Shown here: one piece after another, positions 44,395 to 53,419 of the stretch | How positions within the stretch are numbered: position 1 is the first letter of the stretch | How the letters are laid out: the number at the start of each line of letters is the position of its first letter | Assembly: GCA_963762615.1 (NCBI GenBank) | Contig: CAVXLG010000003.1 | Coordinates: 682,001-746,000 of the forward strand | From: PALSA-505 sp963762615 | GTDB lineage: Bacteria > Actinomycetota > Actinomycetes > Streptosporangiales > Streptosporangiaceae | DNA: 64,000 nt | Reading direction: 5' to 3' | Position numbers and translations under genes: made by a program | Notes under the pieces: model-generated | Database searches by the model: none | Told to the model about the DNA's origin: nothing | The model's input: the letters and a program-made list of their open reading frames with translations, nothing else

Positions 44395-45324
44395 TCAGAA
44401 AATGGCGATCGGGTTGACCGGTGAGCCGGTCCCTGCGCCGAGCCGCAGAGGCGCGATGACGCAGAGGAATGACCAGCGGTTCAACTCCTCGCACACCGCG
44501 GCAAGGTCATCGAAACGCAGCCAGTCCAGCAGGTGCAGGCCCATCGCATTGATGGCGAGCACGTGCACGGGAAAGTCAACGCCCTCGGCCGTGCTGGGGG
44601 CCGTGTCGCTGTTGCTGTCGCTGCCCAGTACCGCGATCTGCCGTTCCGCCAGCAGTTCCAGGGCCGCCGGATGCAGCCCGGCGCGCGCGTTCACGGCGTC
44701 CCACGGCCCGAGCGCCGTGCGGCGGCTGCGGTGGCCGACCCTGACAAACAGCAGATCGCCCCGCTGGATGCGCACCTCCTGGGACGCCTGCGCCGCGATC
44801 AGGTCATCGGCCGTCACGTGCTCACCCGGCTCCAGCCACCGCACCCGCCGCACCCGCGGAATGTCAAGCAGCAGGCCGCGGCCGACGATGCCGTCGCTCG
44901 CTACTTTGATGGAGAGCTCGGTCGCCCCCTCGGCCGTGACGGCGTCGGCGCCGACGCCGTTGTAGAGGGTCCCGTCGAAGATCACGTGACATAGGGCGTC
45001 GATGTGGCTGTCAACGTAGCCGTGAACGTTCATGGCCAGCCGGTCCATGGCAAATGAGAGCCCGGAAACGCGAACCGGGTTGGTTCCGGAGTGGGTCATC
45101 TGGTGGACGCAGGGATCGGGGTTGTCAGGCGCCGTCTGGGTCTCCACCTGCGCGGCCAGCGATACGACGCGGCCGCGGCGGACCTCGCTAGCTGCTGCCA
45201 CCCGCTCCGCGGGCGAGATATTGTTCAACGCTCCCCGCCGGTCGGCCGGATCCCACCGCGACAGCTGCTTCACCCGCTCGTAGAGGGCCCGGAACTCAGC
45301 CGCGCTCAGCTCGAAGTCGCTCAT
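44395..45324 (-). CDS. Cyclase-family (kynurenine-formamidase-like) hydrolase
   Basis: 309 residues from the ATG at 45324; the frame runs on to 45417 without a better start. The metal motif of the family (HxGTHxDxPxH) appears as VHGYVDSHIDALCHV, and GRGLLLDIPRVRRV, IQRGDLLFVRVGHRSRR and VLGSDSNSDTAPS complete the cyclase fold. Members hydrolyse formamides, lactones or related amides with a divalent metal. No kynurenine-pathway neighbour is present. Confidence 0.9.
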   Translation of the reverse strand: MSDFELSAAEFRALYERVKQLSRWDPADRRGALNNISPAERVAAASEVRRGRVVSLAAQVETQTAPDNPDPCVHQMTHSGTNPVRVSGLSFAMDRLAMNVHGYVDSHIDALCHVIFDGTLYNGVGADAVTAEGATELSIKVASDGIVGRGLLLDIPRVRRVRWLEPGEHVTADDLIAAQASQEVRIQRGDLLFVRVGHRSRRTALGPWDAVNARAGLHPAALELLAERQIAVLGSDSNSDTAPSTAEGVDFPVHVLAINAMGLHLLDWLRFDDLAAVCEELNRWSFLCVIAPLRLGAGTGSPVNPIAIF

Positions 45325-45418
45325 CCGGCCAGTCTGACGCACCAGGCCCCTACCGGCATCGTCTGCTCGCCAAGTGAGCTGCGCGGCGAGCCAAGCATGC
45401 AGAGACGGCACGGACAAT

Positions 45419-45455
45419 CGGGCCTTTCGTGCCCGCCGCGGGCACGAAAGGCCCG
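45419..45455. terminator. Strong bidirectional hairpin terminator
   Basis: Two perfectly complementary 17-base arms (45419-45435 and 45439-45455) with a 3-nt CCG loop. It lies just 3' of the tRNA-Val fragment at 45518-45561 (minus strand), where a tRNA terminator would be, and also 95 bases upstream of the cyclase start. Confidence 0.85.
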
Positions 45456-45517
45456 GAACCGATAATCAGTGTCAGGCTCTGGATGCCGGAATTGGCCGGT
45501 GACCTGCGGGTTCGCGG

Positions 45518-45561
45518 GGTGGGCCTGCCTGGACTTGAACCAGGGACCTCTTCCGTGTCAG
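45518..45561 (-). tRNA. tRNA-Val(GAC) 3' fragment 2
   Basis: The minus strand reads CTGACACGG (anticodon GAC), a T-arm (CCTGG-TTCAAGT-CCAGG) and an acceptor 3' strand with GGCCCACC. No 5' half lies upstream. Because a strong terminator follows, this may be the original chromosomal 3' end displaced by an integrating element. Confidence 0.72.
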
Positions 45562-45818
45562 TACTGGGACAGCCCGGGCTCGAGGCCTTCGACCTCGCCA
45601 TCGTCGGTGGTGGCGGTAAGCCCTGTGGGCTGGTTGTGCGCCGCCGTTGCTGTCACTTCTGCTGTCAGTGAGCTCTGCGGAACCGTCCAAGGTTGCTCAT
45701 CGGCGAGCGGTGAGTTCTGGCGATCGGAATGGTCGAGGTTGGTAAGCGTCTCCGAACTGCGGGGATGGCTGAGGGGTCTTGCAGGACGAGGCCGCACGGT
45801 CTATCGAGGGAGGAGGCC

Positions 45819-45979
45819 ATGCATCCAATGATCATCGAAGCGGTCGCCGCCGAGCGGAGCAGGAACTGCAAGCCCAGGCGGCAGCATGGCGGCGGGCGCG
45901 GGACTTCCGCCGGTCTCTGCGGCCACTGATGCGCATCAGGCGTACGCCGCGGTCGCTGCGTGTCCCAGTGGCAGCATGA
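45819..45979 (+). pseudogene. Small conserved actinobacterial protein, single frameshift
   Basis: The ATG at 45819 follows a strong GGGAGGAGG. The frame opens MHPMIIEAVAAERSR; one base over it continues ELQAQAAAWRRARDFRR. Together they give the typical ~50-residue actinobacterial protein that begins MHPxIIxAxAxER and ends Arg-rich. One G appears to be missing after AGCAGG. Function of the family unknown. Confidence 0.6.
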
Positions 45980-46018
45980 GGATACCTGCCCGGGGAACTG
46001 TCACGGGTTGAGGAGGTT

Positions 46019-46207
46019 GTGACGGCTCTGCCCGGGGTTGTCTCGCGCGAGCAGCGGCTGGAAGCCAGGCTGCGGCTGCTGGAGCAGGAAAAGGAGCTAA
46101 CCCGCCGCGGGGACGCGCTGACTGCCGGGCGGCGGCTGCTGCCCATGGTCCAGGTGGAGAAGGTCCGCTTCGTTCGCGACTGCCGGCCCGGTCCGCTGCC
46201 GGGCTGA
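46019..46207 (+). pseudogene. DUF899 (thioredoxin-like) N-terminal fragment
   Basis: The GTG at 46019 opens TALPGVVSREQRLEARLRLL, then EQEKELTRRGDAL, then RLLPMVQVEKVRF, the usual first 45 residues of DUF899 proteins. The family then continues for about 180 residues; here the frame goes to RDCRPGPLPG and stops. Truncated copy. Confidence 0.7.
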
Positions 46208-46507
46208 CGCGGCAAGCCACTGGCCTGGGCCTGGGCAGTTCGCTCCGCCCTGAGCGGTTCGTCGTCTTGTCCGATGGCGGCACGCCTGCGTCTTCCTGGC
46301 GATGATCATCCAGATAGGTGATCAGGTTGACCCCCCCCGCGCGGCGGCGGCACGCCCACAGGAGGCCCATGATCTTGCATCAACCGTCGCCCGGCGGCGA
46401 CCTGGTCAAGGCCGGAAGTCCTGATATCGGGTCGCCTGGCGGACATACCTGGCTGGAAGCTGCGGACGCCACGCAATAAAAGGACTGGCCCGAGGTCTCC
46501 CTCGCCG
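46208..46507. other. Intergenic, no gene recognised
   Basis: 300 bases separating the DUF899 fragment from the recombinase. No coding or structural signal seen, apart from a CCCCCC run near 46331. Confidence 0.4.
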
Positions 46508-47740
46508 GTGCCCAGCTGTCCTGGCACGCTCGTCGCGCCGGGTAAGCCCGCTTCTGCTTCGTTCCGCGAGGCCGCGATGTGCGTCTGGATGGTCCCCATG
46601 TTGGCTTCCGGTGTAGCCCGGATTGACATGGTGATCTTGCAAGAGCTTTCCCGGTGGATCCTGGCTAGCACCGGCATCGAGTCGGTGGCCGGGATCCGCC
46701 GCGACGACATCGAGGACTACAAGGTATGGCTGGCCCGCCAGCCGGGCACCAAAGGCGCGCTGTCGGCTAACACGCACCGCCAGCGGCTGCGGACCCTGCT
46801 CGCGTTCTTCGAGCGGATCATCGAGTGGGACTGGCCCGACGCCCCGCCGCGCAATCCCGTCCTGGGCGGCGACATCCCCAAGAAACCTGATCCGCTGCCG
46901 AAGTTCCTCGACGACCGTGACGCAGCCAGGCTCATGGTTGCTGCCCGCGCCTGCCGCGATCCCCGCGACCGGCTCGTCATCGAGCTGCTCGCCCGCACCG
47001 GCATGCGGGCCGGCGAGCTCGTCGGCCTCGAAGCCGACGCCGTCGTGCGGATCGGCGGGGCATACTGGCTGCGCATCCCGCTCGGCAAGCTGCGCAACGA
47101 CCGCTACGTCCCGCTGCACCCCCAGCTCGTGGAGCTTCTCAAGACCTGGACGGCTGGCAATCTCGCTCATATCCGCGCTCACTGCCGCCTGATCGCCGAC
47201 CATCGCGGGCCCCTGGACCGGCACCAGATCGGCCGCATCGTCGGCCGCCTCGGACGGCGCGCCGGCATCAGCGTCCACCCCCACCAGCTACGCCACACCC
47301 TGGCGACCCAGGCCATCAACCGCGGCATGCGCCTGGAGGCCATCGCCGCGCTGCTCGGCCACCGCTCGATGGAGATGACCCTCATCTATGCCCGCATCGC
47401 CAACCGCGTCGTCGCCGACGAGTACGAGGCGGTCAGCGCCAAGATCGACGCCCTCTACGGCCAGAGCCCCGAGCTCCCGGCCGACTACGAGAGTGCCGGC
47501 ATGGCCCGGCCGCGCCGCGAAGCTCACGCCCGCATGCTCGGCAACGGCCTGTGCACCCGGCCCGCCGAGCTCGACTGCAGAATGGAATCCGCATGCGAAA
47601 CCTGCAGCTACTTCCAGGCCACCATCGAGTTCAGGCCCACCCCCCAGCGTCAGCGCGACCACGCTCAGGAACACGGACAGCCCGAACGCGCCGCCCTCTT
47701 CGACCAGCTCCTCCAACGAGTCAACCAGGAAAACCCTTGA
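46508..47740 (+). CDS. Tyrosine-type site-specific recombinase with C-terminal Cys cluster
   Basis: Up to 410 residues; the start is uncertain (ATG 46508, 46577 or 46628), because the first ~40 residues do not resemble the family. The core-binding domain has VAGIRRDDIEDYKVWLARQP. Catalytic residues: TGMRAGELVGLEADAV (Arg I), KLRNDRYVPLHPQ (Lys), HPHQLRHTLATQAINRG (HxxR), LLGHRSMEMTLIYARI (His, Tyr). The C-terminal extension GNGLCTRPAELDCRMESACE, then TCSYFQATIEF, is typical of the Tn554/transposon-type recombinases. Partner subunits are not seen nearby. Possibly active in catalysis, N-terminus doubtful. Confidence 0.87.
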   Translation: MPSCPGTLVAPGKPASASFREAAMCVWMVPMLASGVARIDMVILQELSRWILASTGIESVAGIRRDDIEDYKVWLARQPGTKGALSANTHRQRLRTLLAFFERIIEWDWPDAPPRNPVLGGDIPKKPDPLPKFLDDRDAARLMVAARACRDPRDRLVIELLARTGMRAGELVGLEADAVVRIGGAYWLRIPLGKLRNDRYVPLHPQLVELLKTWTAGNLAHIRAHCRLIADHRGPLDRHQIGRIVGRLGRRAGISVHPHQLRHTLATQAINRGMRLEAIAALLGHRSMEMTLIYARIANRVVADEYEAVSAKIDALYGQSPELPADYESAGMARPRREAHARMLGNGLCTRPAELDCRMESACETCSYFQATIEFRPTPQRQRDHAQEHGQPERAALFDQLLQRVNQENP

Positions 47741-47867
47741 CAACGATCACCCTGGCGATTATTTGCTGCTGCGAACATCACAGAAACGGATCTCCACGCG
47801 CGCCGAACGGCGGGGTTGCGCGCCGAGTTATCTTCCTGACCGGTGACGGATTGTAAGCTACCGCTAT

Positions 47868-48133
47868 CTGTCGATGACAGCGATCGCGTCAACCTCGATC
47901 AGTACTCAAGCCGGGCCAGCGTCTCTACCCCACCACGGCATCTGCCGGCTTGTAGTCCGCGAACAGGCCTCGCCCGGGCGGCGTCGATGGCCGACAGGTG
48001 CTCGTGCCAGTGACCGGCGACGCAGATCGTGATCTTCGCGACCTGCCTGGGGCCGGCGCCTGCGGCGGCGAGCGCAGCCGAGACTGGCGAACGCCTGCCG
48101 GGCCTGGGCGGCCAGGCCCGTTCTCATTCCTGG
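47868..48133 (-). pseudogene. RidA/YjgF-family gene remnant, multiple frameshifts
   Basis: Minus strand in three frames: RTGLAAQARQAFASLGCA, then QVAKITICVAGHWHEHLSAI, then GLFADYKPADAVVG, and finally LIEVDAIAVID at the C-terminus. These are consecutive pieces of a RidA imine deaminase. At least three indels break it. The start region is lost. It lies next to the tandem-repeat protein gene. Confidence 0.68.
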
Positions 48134-48456
48134 CTGCCGCGGTCCTCGTGAGCCCTGCGGATTTCCTGGCCGATGGTCTGGCCCCATCCCGGCTTGTCCG
48201 GGTTGGGACGTGCCTCGTACTTCACTTCCCGGGGGGTAATCTCCGGCTGTGCCTTGACCGCCTTGGTCTGCTCCTCTGGGAGCTCGGCCGCCGTCTTGGT
48301 CTGCTCCTCTGGGAGCTCGGCCGCCGTCTTGGTCTGCTCCTCTGGGAGCTCGGCCGCCGTCTTGGTCTGCTCCTCTGGGAGCTCGGCCGCCGCCTTTTCG
48401 CGATCCTTCGCGGCCCTGCTGCGAAACAGACCCATAGCGCTGCGAAACAGACCCAT
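48124..48456 (-). CDS. Repeat protein with four AAELPEEQTKT units
   Basis: 110 residues from the ATG at 48456 (or 48435). The start is itself duplicated: MGLFRSA MGLFRS. Then comes a basic stretch (RAAKDREK), four 11-residue units of the type AAELPEEQTKT encoded by a 33-bp tandem repeat, and a tail (VKYEARPNPDKPGWGQTIGQ) that looks like a conserved actinobacterial small protein. Predicted soluble, charged, helical or disordered. Unit number could change by slippage. Function unknown. Confidence 0.7.
   Translation of the reverse strand: MGLFRSAMGLFRSRAAKDREKAAAELPEEQTKTAAELPEEQTKTAAELPEEQTKTAAELPEEQTKAVKAQPEITPREVKYEARPNPDKPGWGQTIGQEIRRAHEDRGSQE
48262..48393 (-). repeat. 33-bp tandem repeat, four copies
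   Basis: Units at 48262-48294, 48295-48327, 48328-48360 and 48361-48393; the first three are identical and the fourth differs only in its last base. Each codes 11 residues in frame. Confidence 0.95.
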
Positions 48457-48461
48457 AGCGC
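48420..48461 (-). repeat. 21-bp tandem duplication spanning the start codon
   Basis: Two perfect copies (48420-48440, 48441-48461) duplicate MGLFRSA at the N-terminus and thereby offer two start codons. Confidence 0.92.
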
Positions 48462-49104
48462 GATCATAGGCCGCCGACTTGCGGACTTCTCGCCTTCTAA
48501 GGGCTGAGGGGCAGATCAGCCGGCACGTCCAAGTGTGTTTCGTGCGCACCAGAGGGGGTCGGACGAGCGGCTCGGCTGCGAGTACCGCGATGACCCGCAG
48601 GCCGACCGCCCTTGCCACCGTCGCGTCGTTGCTCAGTGCCACGCCGAGAGCGACCAGCACTTAGGACGGCGTTGGTTGCGGTCTTCAGGTCCAGGCCGGC
48701 CGCGGCTAGTAGCAAGGCTTGCGCGCCGTCAGCCTGCCGATCATGCCCATGAAGGGCCTCGGGACAATACAGCGGCTAGCCTTCGGCCCGTCCGGCACCC
48801 CGCAACCCGGCCTGGCGATGCGCGAGACCCCGCGCGGACTCGCGCCGATCAACCGCTCGGCATGGTCAGCCATCCGTCGTCCAGCACGTGCCGCTGATAC
48901 CGATCGGCAGCTACGCGCGCATCGGCACTGGCCAGGACCGGTCACTGAGCGTGACCTGATCTCAGGCAGCCAGTGCGCCCGCCAAAGTTTGATGATCGCC
49001 CGGTAGCGTTCGCCCGAGGTGCCGGCCGTTAGGGACATAACGCTGTCCATGGTGCCAGCTAGGGGACCGTGCCCGGGGCGCCCGGCTGCGCCCGGACGGG
49101 CTTG
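48462..49104. other. Intergenic, no gene recognised
   Basis: About 640 bases. Open frames are compositional shadows. A transposase fragment begins to be recognisable at about 49,105. Confidence 0.4.
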
Positions 49105-49360
49105 CGATCGCGGCTGGCGCGGACGGTCGTCCGGGCCGCCGCCGGTTCGTGCCGTCCCATTTGCGGTTGACGAGATGCCGGTGCCAGGCGAGCAGCGTTG
49201 CCGGGGTCACCAGGAACACCTCGCCGCACCGGTGCCGGGGGATCAGCCTCGACATTGCGGCGAGCCACAGCCAGGCCGGCTGGTAGCGGACCCGGTTGAC
49301 CTGGCGGCGCAGCACCGCGTTCTCGTGCCGGAGCACCAGGAGCTCGGCATCCTTGGACGC
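49105..49360 (-). pseudogene. rve-type transposase N-terminal fragment
   Basis: KDAELLVLRHENAVLRRQVN, then MSRLIPRHRCGEVFLVTPAT, then LLAWHRHLVNRKWDG, is the N-terminal helical part of IS3/IS481-like integrases, the same type as the element at 51747-52810. The catalytic domain is missing. Confidence 0.75.
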
Positions 49361-49444
49361 CGCACGCCGGGCTGGCCGCTCGTTTATCTGTTCGTGATAA
49401 GAAATAAATACCGGATTATCAATCTCTGATAAGACGGCTGGCAT

Positions 49445-50097
49445 TGCGCGTGCCCGGGGGTCAGGTCACCGATCACGCCGGCCAGAATGGCAGGTGAGCC
49501 TTGACAGCCGTTAGTCCGCGGCGGGAGTGCTCTGCCAGCCCGGCAGGGCCTTCCAGCACGAGCTAAGTAAGGACAGGACGCGACCCCGCCGCGAGCACGG
49601 GTGGGCCGTCAATCGCCCGATGGGCTGGGCCGCCCCGATTTGGCTGATCTGTGCTCGACTTGACGCTGACACCTAAGGTGGCGAACCGAAAATAATCGGC
49701 GTTCGGCGTGCCCTGGCCGAGGTGGTGCGCCCGCCAACCCATCACCTACTGTGATACTTCGCGGTCTGCCTGGCAGGCTTTCCCATGCCAGGCCACAGCG
49801 GGTTGGGCGCAGTTGGAGGTTTTGTCCCCTACGCGCCGCCTGACGCCGTAGACAATTGACGCTTGCGCGCACCGCTGTGTTCCCCTCCAGACAACTATCG
49901 GCTCGGTGTGACGGCGGCGGCCCAGATGGTGCTGCTCTCGGTTTAGGAGATGGAGGTAGCCGCGATCGCAAGGGTCGCGTTCGCTGGCGAGAGCGGGTGC
50001 GGGTTCAGCAGCTGAAGTCGAACGTGGGGCCGCTCAAGGTGCCCGGCGGCTACTCCAACGAGCCCGTTCTGAGCAACGATTTGGCAGGGGTCTGGTT
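49445..50097. other. Intergenic, no gene recognised
   Basis: About 650 bases with no recognisable gene, RNA or repeat. Confidence 0.4.
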
Positions 50098-51006
50098 TCA
50101 TGCTCGTCTCAGACGTCTGGTTCTGGGGTCCGGCGCCCAGCCAGCCGGGGGTCTGCCGTCAGGCCATATGGTGTCCTTGGCGAAAGCCTCGGTGAGGATC
50201 ACACCGGCAAGGGTCGCCCCGGTGAAGTCCGAATTGGACAGGTTTGCTCCGGTCAGATCCGTTCCGTTGAGGACCGCGCGGCGGAAGTCGACGCCGTTGA
50301 GCCATGCCTTGTAGTCGTCCGGACGTTTCGGGCTGGTTAGTTTCAGGCCGTCGAGAATCGCGCCTTGGAGGCTCACGCCAGCGAGATCAATGACCCCGCG
50401 GTCGCCGTCTTGGTGGCGGAGGCCGATTACAGTGATGGCGGCCTGGATATCCGCACGCAGCCTACGCCAGGGACCCGAGCCGTCCGGCTGTGATGATCTA
50501 ACTCGGCAGACCCGTCGTGTCCTAGGCTCCGGTTCGCGGGGAGAGTTCTCACGGATGAACGTGGCGAGCACCTCCATTATGGCCGGGTGGTCCTCTTCGG
50601 AGTCGCGCATGATGCGCCGCAGCGCGTAGATGGCACCAACGCGCACGTCGAGCTTGTCCGAACCGAGCTGGTCAATGGCTTTGGTGTATCGGTCGGTCAC
50701 CTGCCCCTGCTGGGTGAGCCCGAACGTGCGCTGCGACAAGTAAAAGGTGCGTGCGGTGAAGATCAGAGCCCCAGCGGCGAACACGCCTGCGCCAAGCGTC
50801 AGCAGCCGACCCCGCGCGGCGTCGCGTGCCGTCTGGAGTAGCGCTGGCTTGGGCGAGCCGACGTCATGATGTACGAACCAGTCCGCGGCCGGGACGAACA
50901 GCACCCATGCGAGTGCCAGCGCCAGCACGACAGCGGCGACCCCTCCGATCAGCCATCGCAGGCCACGCGGCCACGCATCCCAGCGCCTTTTCCAGTGCTT
51001 CCACAT
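50098..51006 (-). CDS. Membrane pentapeptide-repeat protein
   Basis: 302 residues from the ATG at 51006; the frame continues upstream to 51147 without conserved sequence. Two transmembrane segments (LIGGVAAVVLALALAWVLFV and LLTLGAGVFAAGALIFTART) precede a cytoplasmic segment found in such proteins (LTQQGQVTDRYTKAIDQLGS, then VRVGAIYALRRIMRDS). A short pentapeptide-repeat solenoid follows (A(D/N)LXX: VDFRRAVLNGTDLTGANLSN, SDFTGATLAG). The central signature is common in actinobacterial membrane pentapeptide proteins; their role is unknown. Confidence 0.87.
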   Translation of the reverse strand: MWKHWKRRWDAWPRGLRWLIGGVAAVVLALALAWVLFVPAADWFVHHDVGSPKPALLQTARDAARGRLLTLGAGVFAAGALIFTARTFYLSQRTFGLTQQGQVTDRYTKAIDQLGSDKLDVRVGAIYALRRIMRDSEEDHPAIMEVLATFIRENSPREPEPRTRRVCRVRSSQPDGSGPWRRLRADIQAAITVIGLRHQDGDRGVIDLAGVSLQGAILDGLKLTSPKRPDDYKAWLNGVDFRRAVLNGTDLTGANLSNSDFTGATLAGVILTEAFAKDTIWPDGRPPAGWAPDPRTRRLRRA

Positions 51007-51301
51007 GTGCAGAACGTTAGACTGACCAGCCTGGGGGGTGACCCGGTTTCGTGGTCTTGCCGGTGGTTGTTCATGGCCGGTCACTCCTGGCGCTGCTTCT
51101 GCTTGCGTTCTCGGGCGCGCTCGCTGCGGATGCTCAAGACCGTGCAATGCACCGTGCGGGAGCCGAGGCCGTCTTTACCCGTCTGCACATATGGCGCCGC
51201 CATAGCCTAGAATTGCCCGATTAGTGCACTGCTTCCCAACGAACCTCATTGGCTATGAGTGGGATGTGTGCAGGCAGCGGCTGTGCCGCCTGGGCGGGTG
51301 G

Positions 51302-51718
51302 TCAGGTTCTTAGCAGGGCAGCGAGCTGCCGGGCGTTGGCCTGGGCGTAGTCGCGGTAGCAGTTGTTGAACAGCACGTGCGTGTCCTGGGCGTCATCGGC
51401 CAGGGCGGTGACCTTGGGCGCCCATTCCTGCAGCTCGTCATCGGTGTACCGGTAGCCGAACCGCTCGTGGATGTCCTTGCTGGCCCACTTGCCCGAGTGG
51501 CCATGCAGCCGGACCACCGCCAGGTCCGCGGTCGCGGCCAGCACCGGCGGAATGGAGTCCCGGTGCCCTTGCGGCATGTCCACGCACACATACGGCAGCC
51601 CGTTCGCAGACAAGAACCCCAGCGTCTCTTCCTGGTTGTCCGGCGTCATCCATGTGTGGTTGCGGAACTCCATGGCACACCCGGTCCGGCGCCTGTGCCA
51701 TGCCATAACTCGCATCAT
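51302..51718 (-). pseudogene. DUF72 protein, C-terminal half
   Basis: MEFRNHTWMTPDNQEETLGF, then VCVDMPQGHRDSIPPVLAAT, then HVLFNNCYRDYAQANARQLA, is the second half of a DUF72 TIM-barrel-like protein. The N-terminal ~120 residues are missing. The transposase-type element begins 29 bases upstream, so the IS or an associated deletion probably removed the 5' part. Confidence 0.8.
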
Positions 51719-51746
51719 GGCTCTGAGCTGGTGTTTTCTGTGCCCG

Positions 51747-52810
51747 TCAGGCTGGTCTTCGGTACTCGTTAATCAGGCCACGGACGACCTGCCTGCGCTT
51801 GATCCGGGCGGTCACATCGACCGCTTGGCCGGGCTCGTGCAGCGGAGGTCGTTGTTGCCGCGACTGGTGCGACCGGTGCTCGTTGTAGTGCCGCGCGTAT
51901 TCGGTCAGGGTCCGCCGGAGGTGCTGTTCGCCGCAGATCAGCAGGTGGCCGGGGCGCTCGCGCCGTAGTGTTCCCGCATACCGTTCCGCGAATGAGTTCG
52001 CTCTGGGTGAGCGGACCGGAGCCTTGATGACACGCACGCCGCTGCTGGCAAGCACCTGGCCGGACTCCGCCGTGAACTTGCTGTCGCGGTCACGGAGGAA
52101 GAACTTGAGCTGGCCGGAGCGTACGCCGAGGTCGATGAGCAGGTTGCGGGCCTGCTGAGCGGTCCATGCCCCGGTGGGGCGAGCGGTGATGCCCAGGATG
52201 TGTACCCGCCGGGTCTGGATCTCCATCACGAAGAACGCGTACAGGCGCCCCGGGGAACACGGTGTCGACGTGGAAGAAGTCGGAGGCCAGGATCCCGGAC
52301 GGCTGAGAGGCCAGGAACTGCCGCCAGGTAGGTGAAGCCCGGCGAGGCGCGGACGTGAGCCCTGCTTCGGCGAGGATCCGCCGGATCGTTCCCGCGCCGA
52401 GGCGGTGGCCGAGGCCGAGGAGCTCGCCTTGGATGCGCCGGTGTCCCCACCGCGGGCTCTGCCTGGCCGGCCGCCGGACCAGCTGACGGATCTCCTCCGG
52501 GACTGGCGGGCGCCCGGTGGTGCTGGGGTAGGTCCACTTGTTCTTGACGATGCGCCGGTGCCAGGCGAGCAGGGTGCCGGGCGTCACGATCCGGTGCAGC
52601 CGAAGGTGCCTGGGCAGCAGACTTGCCAAAGCGGCGATCACGGCCCGGTCAGCCCAGTCCGGTTCCGGGCGGGTGACCTGGCGGCGCAAAACCGCGATCT
52701 CATGACGCAGTACCAAGATCTCCACGTCTTTGGATGTGTCGCTGCGCGCAGCGCCAGCCAGCCGAACGACCGGACCATGATCAGGTAGGCGAGGCGGAAG
52801 AGCACGAGTG
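51747..52810 (-). pseudogene. rve-type (IS3/IS481-like) transposase with two frameshifts
   Basis: The N-terminus begins near 52,804 (FRLAYLIMVRSFGWLAL), shifts near 52,745 into EILVLRHEIAVLRRQVTRPE, continues to GILASDFFHVDTVF (first catalytic Asp), shifts again at the CCCCGGGG run near 52,245, and resumes as RLYAFFVMEIQTRRVHILGI. The rest (FFLRDRDSKFTA with the second Asp; RSPRANSFAERYAGTLRRE with the Glu) is intact to the stop. Removing two indels gives a normal ~345-residue integrase. It lies between truncated DUF72 and DUF1918 genes. Confidence 0.83.
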
Positions 52811-52861
52811 CCGAGGGTAGAAGCGCAGGTCAGATGCCCTGTACGAGTTATGGCACCCCGC

Positions 52862-52966
52862 AGGCTCCCCGCCCGCCCCGCGGACCTCGACGATCTCTCC
52901 CGTCCGCTCCGGACCGCCCACGATGCTGGCATGCACGTGAAGCCGGTCCCCGACGGCTGCCCGCAT
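52862..52966 (-). pseudogene. DUF1918 protein, 5' fragment
   Basis: The ATG at 52966 is preceded by AAGGAGGTG, a near-perfect Shine-Dalgarno sequence. The product MRAAVGDRLHVHASIVGGPE, then RTGEIVEVRGAGGEP, matches the first ~35 residues of DUF1918 (SH3-like) proteins, after which the expected YxVRFDDGH is replaced by unrelated codons. Cut by the neighbouring IS. Confidence 0.75.
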
Positions 52967-53419
52967 GCACCCACCTCCTTGTCCGCAGTCGCTCGCGGCA
53001 TGTCCGCATTCCCCCCGCTGCCCGCGCGCCCGAGGACACGCTCACGGTGTACCCAGCCTGGCACGGGTCAGCATCCACCGCGACACTGCTGGCTGGTACC
53101 GGTCACTCGTGCGCCATCTTTCTTGCCAGGCCCACTGCTCGCTGCAGGGACTCGGCGGGAGCCGGGGTGACGGCCTTGCCCGTCGCCGGGAAACGGCGGC
53201 TGCTGCCTCCACCACCGCCGACAGTCGGACGTGTCAAGACTGGCCGCCAGCACCGCAGCCTCGGCGGCTACCGGTGCGGCACGGCCACCCACTGGCGGGC
53301 GAAACCTACGAAGAGGCTGACACCCTCGACGGCGTGGACCGGCCAGCAGAGGTCGGCACGAATCGCGTCCTCGCTAACCAGCGGGGGCCCGCACCGGGGC
53401 GGGTGTTTCCGTGGCGCTG
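52967..53419. other. Intergenic, no gene recognised
   Basis: About 450 bases between the DUF1918 Shine-Dalgarno sequence and the patA stop. No coding signal beyond Arg/Pro-rich shadows. It should contain the promoter of the former DUF1918 gene. Confidence 0.4.

Noticed and set aside
45469..45831. Open frame with LDLNQGPLPCQ
   Set aside because: It is the translation of the tRNA-Val fragment.
48262..48393. Possible CRISPR array
   Set aside because: Units abut directly with no spacers and code for protein in frame; it is a coding tandem repeat.
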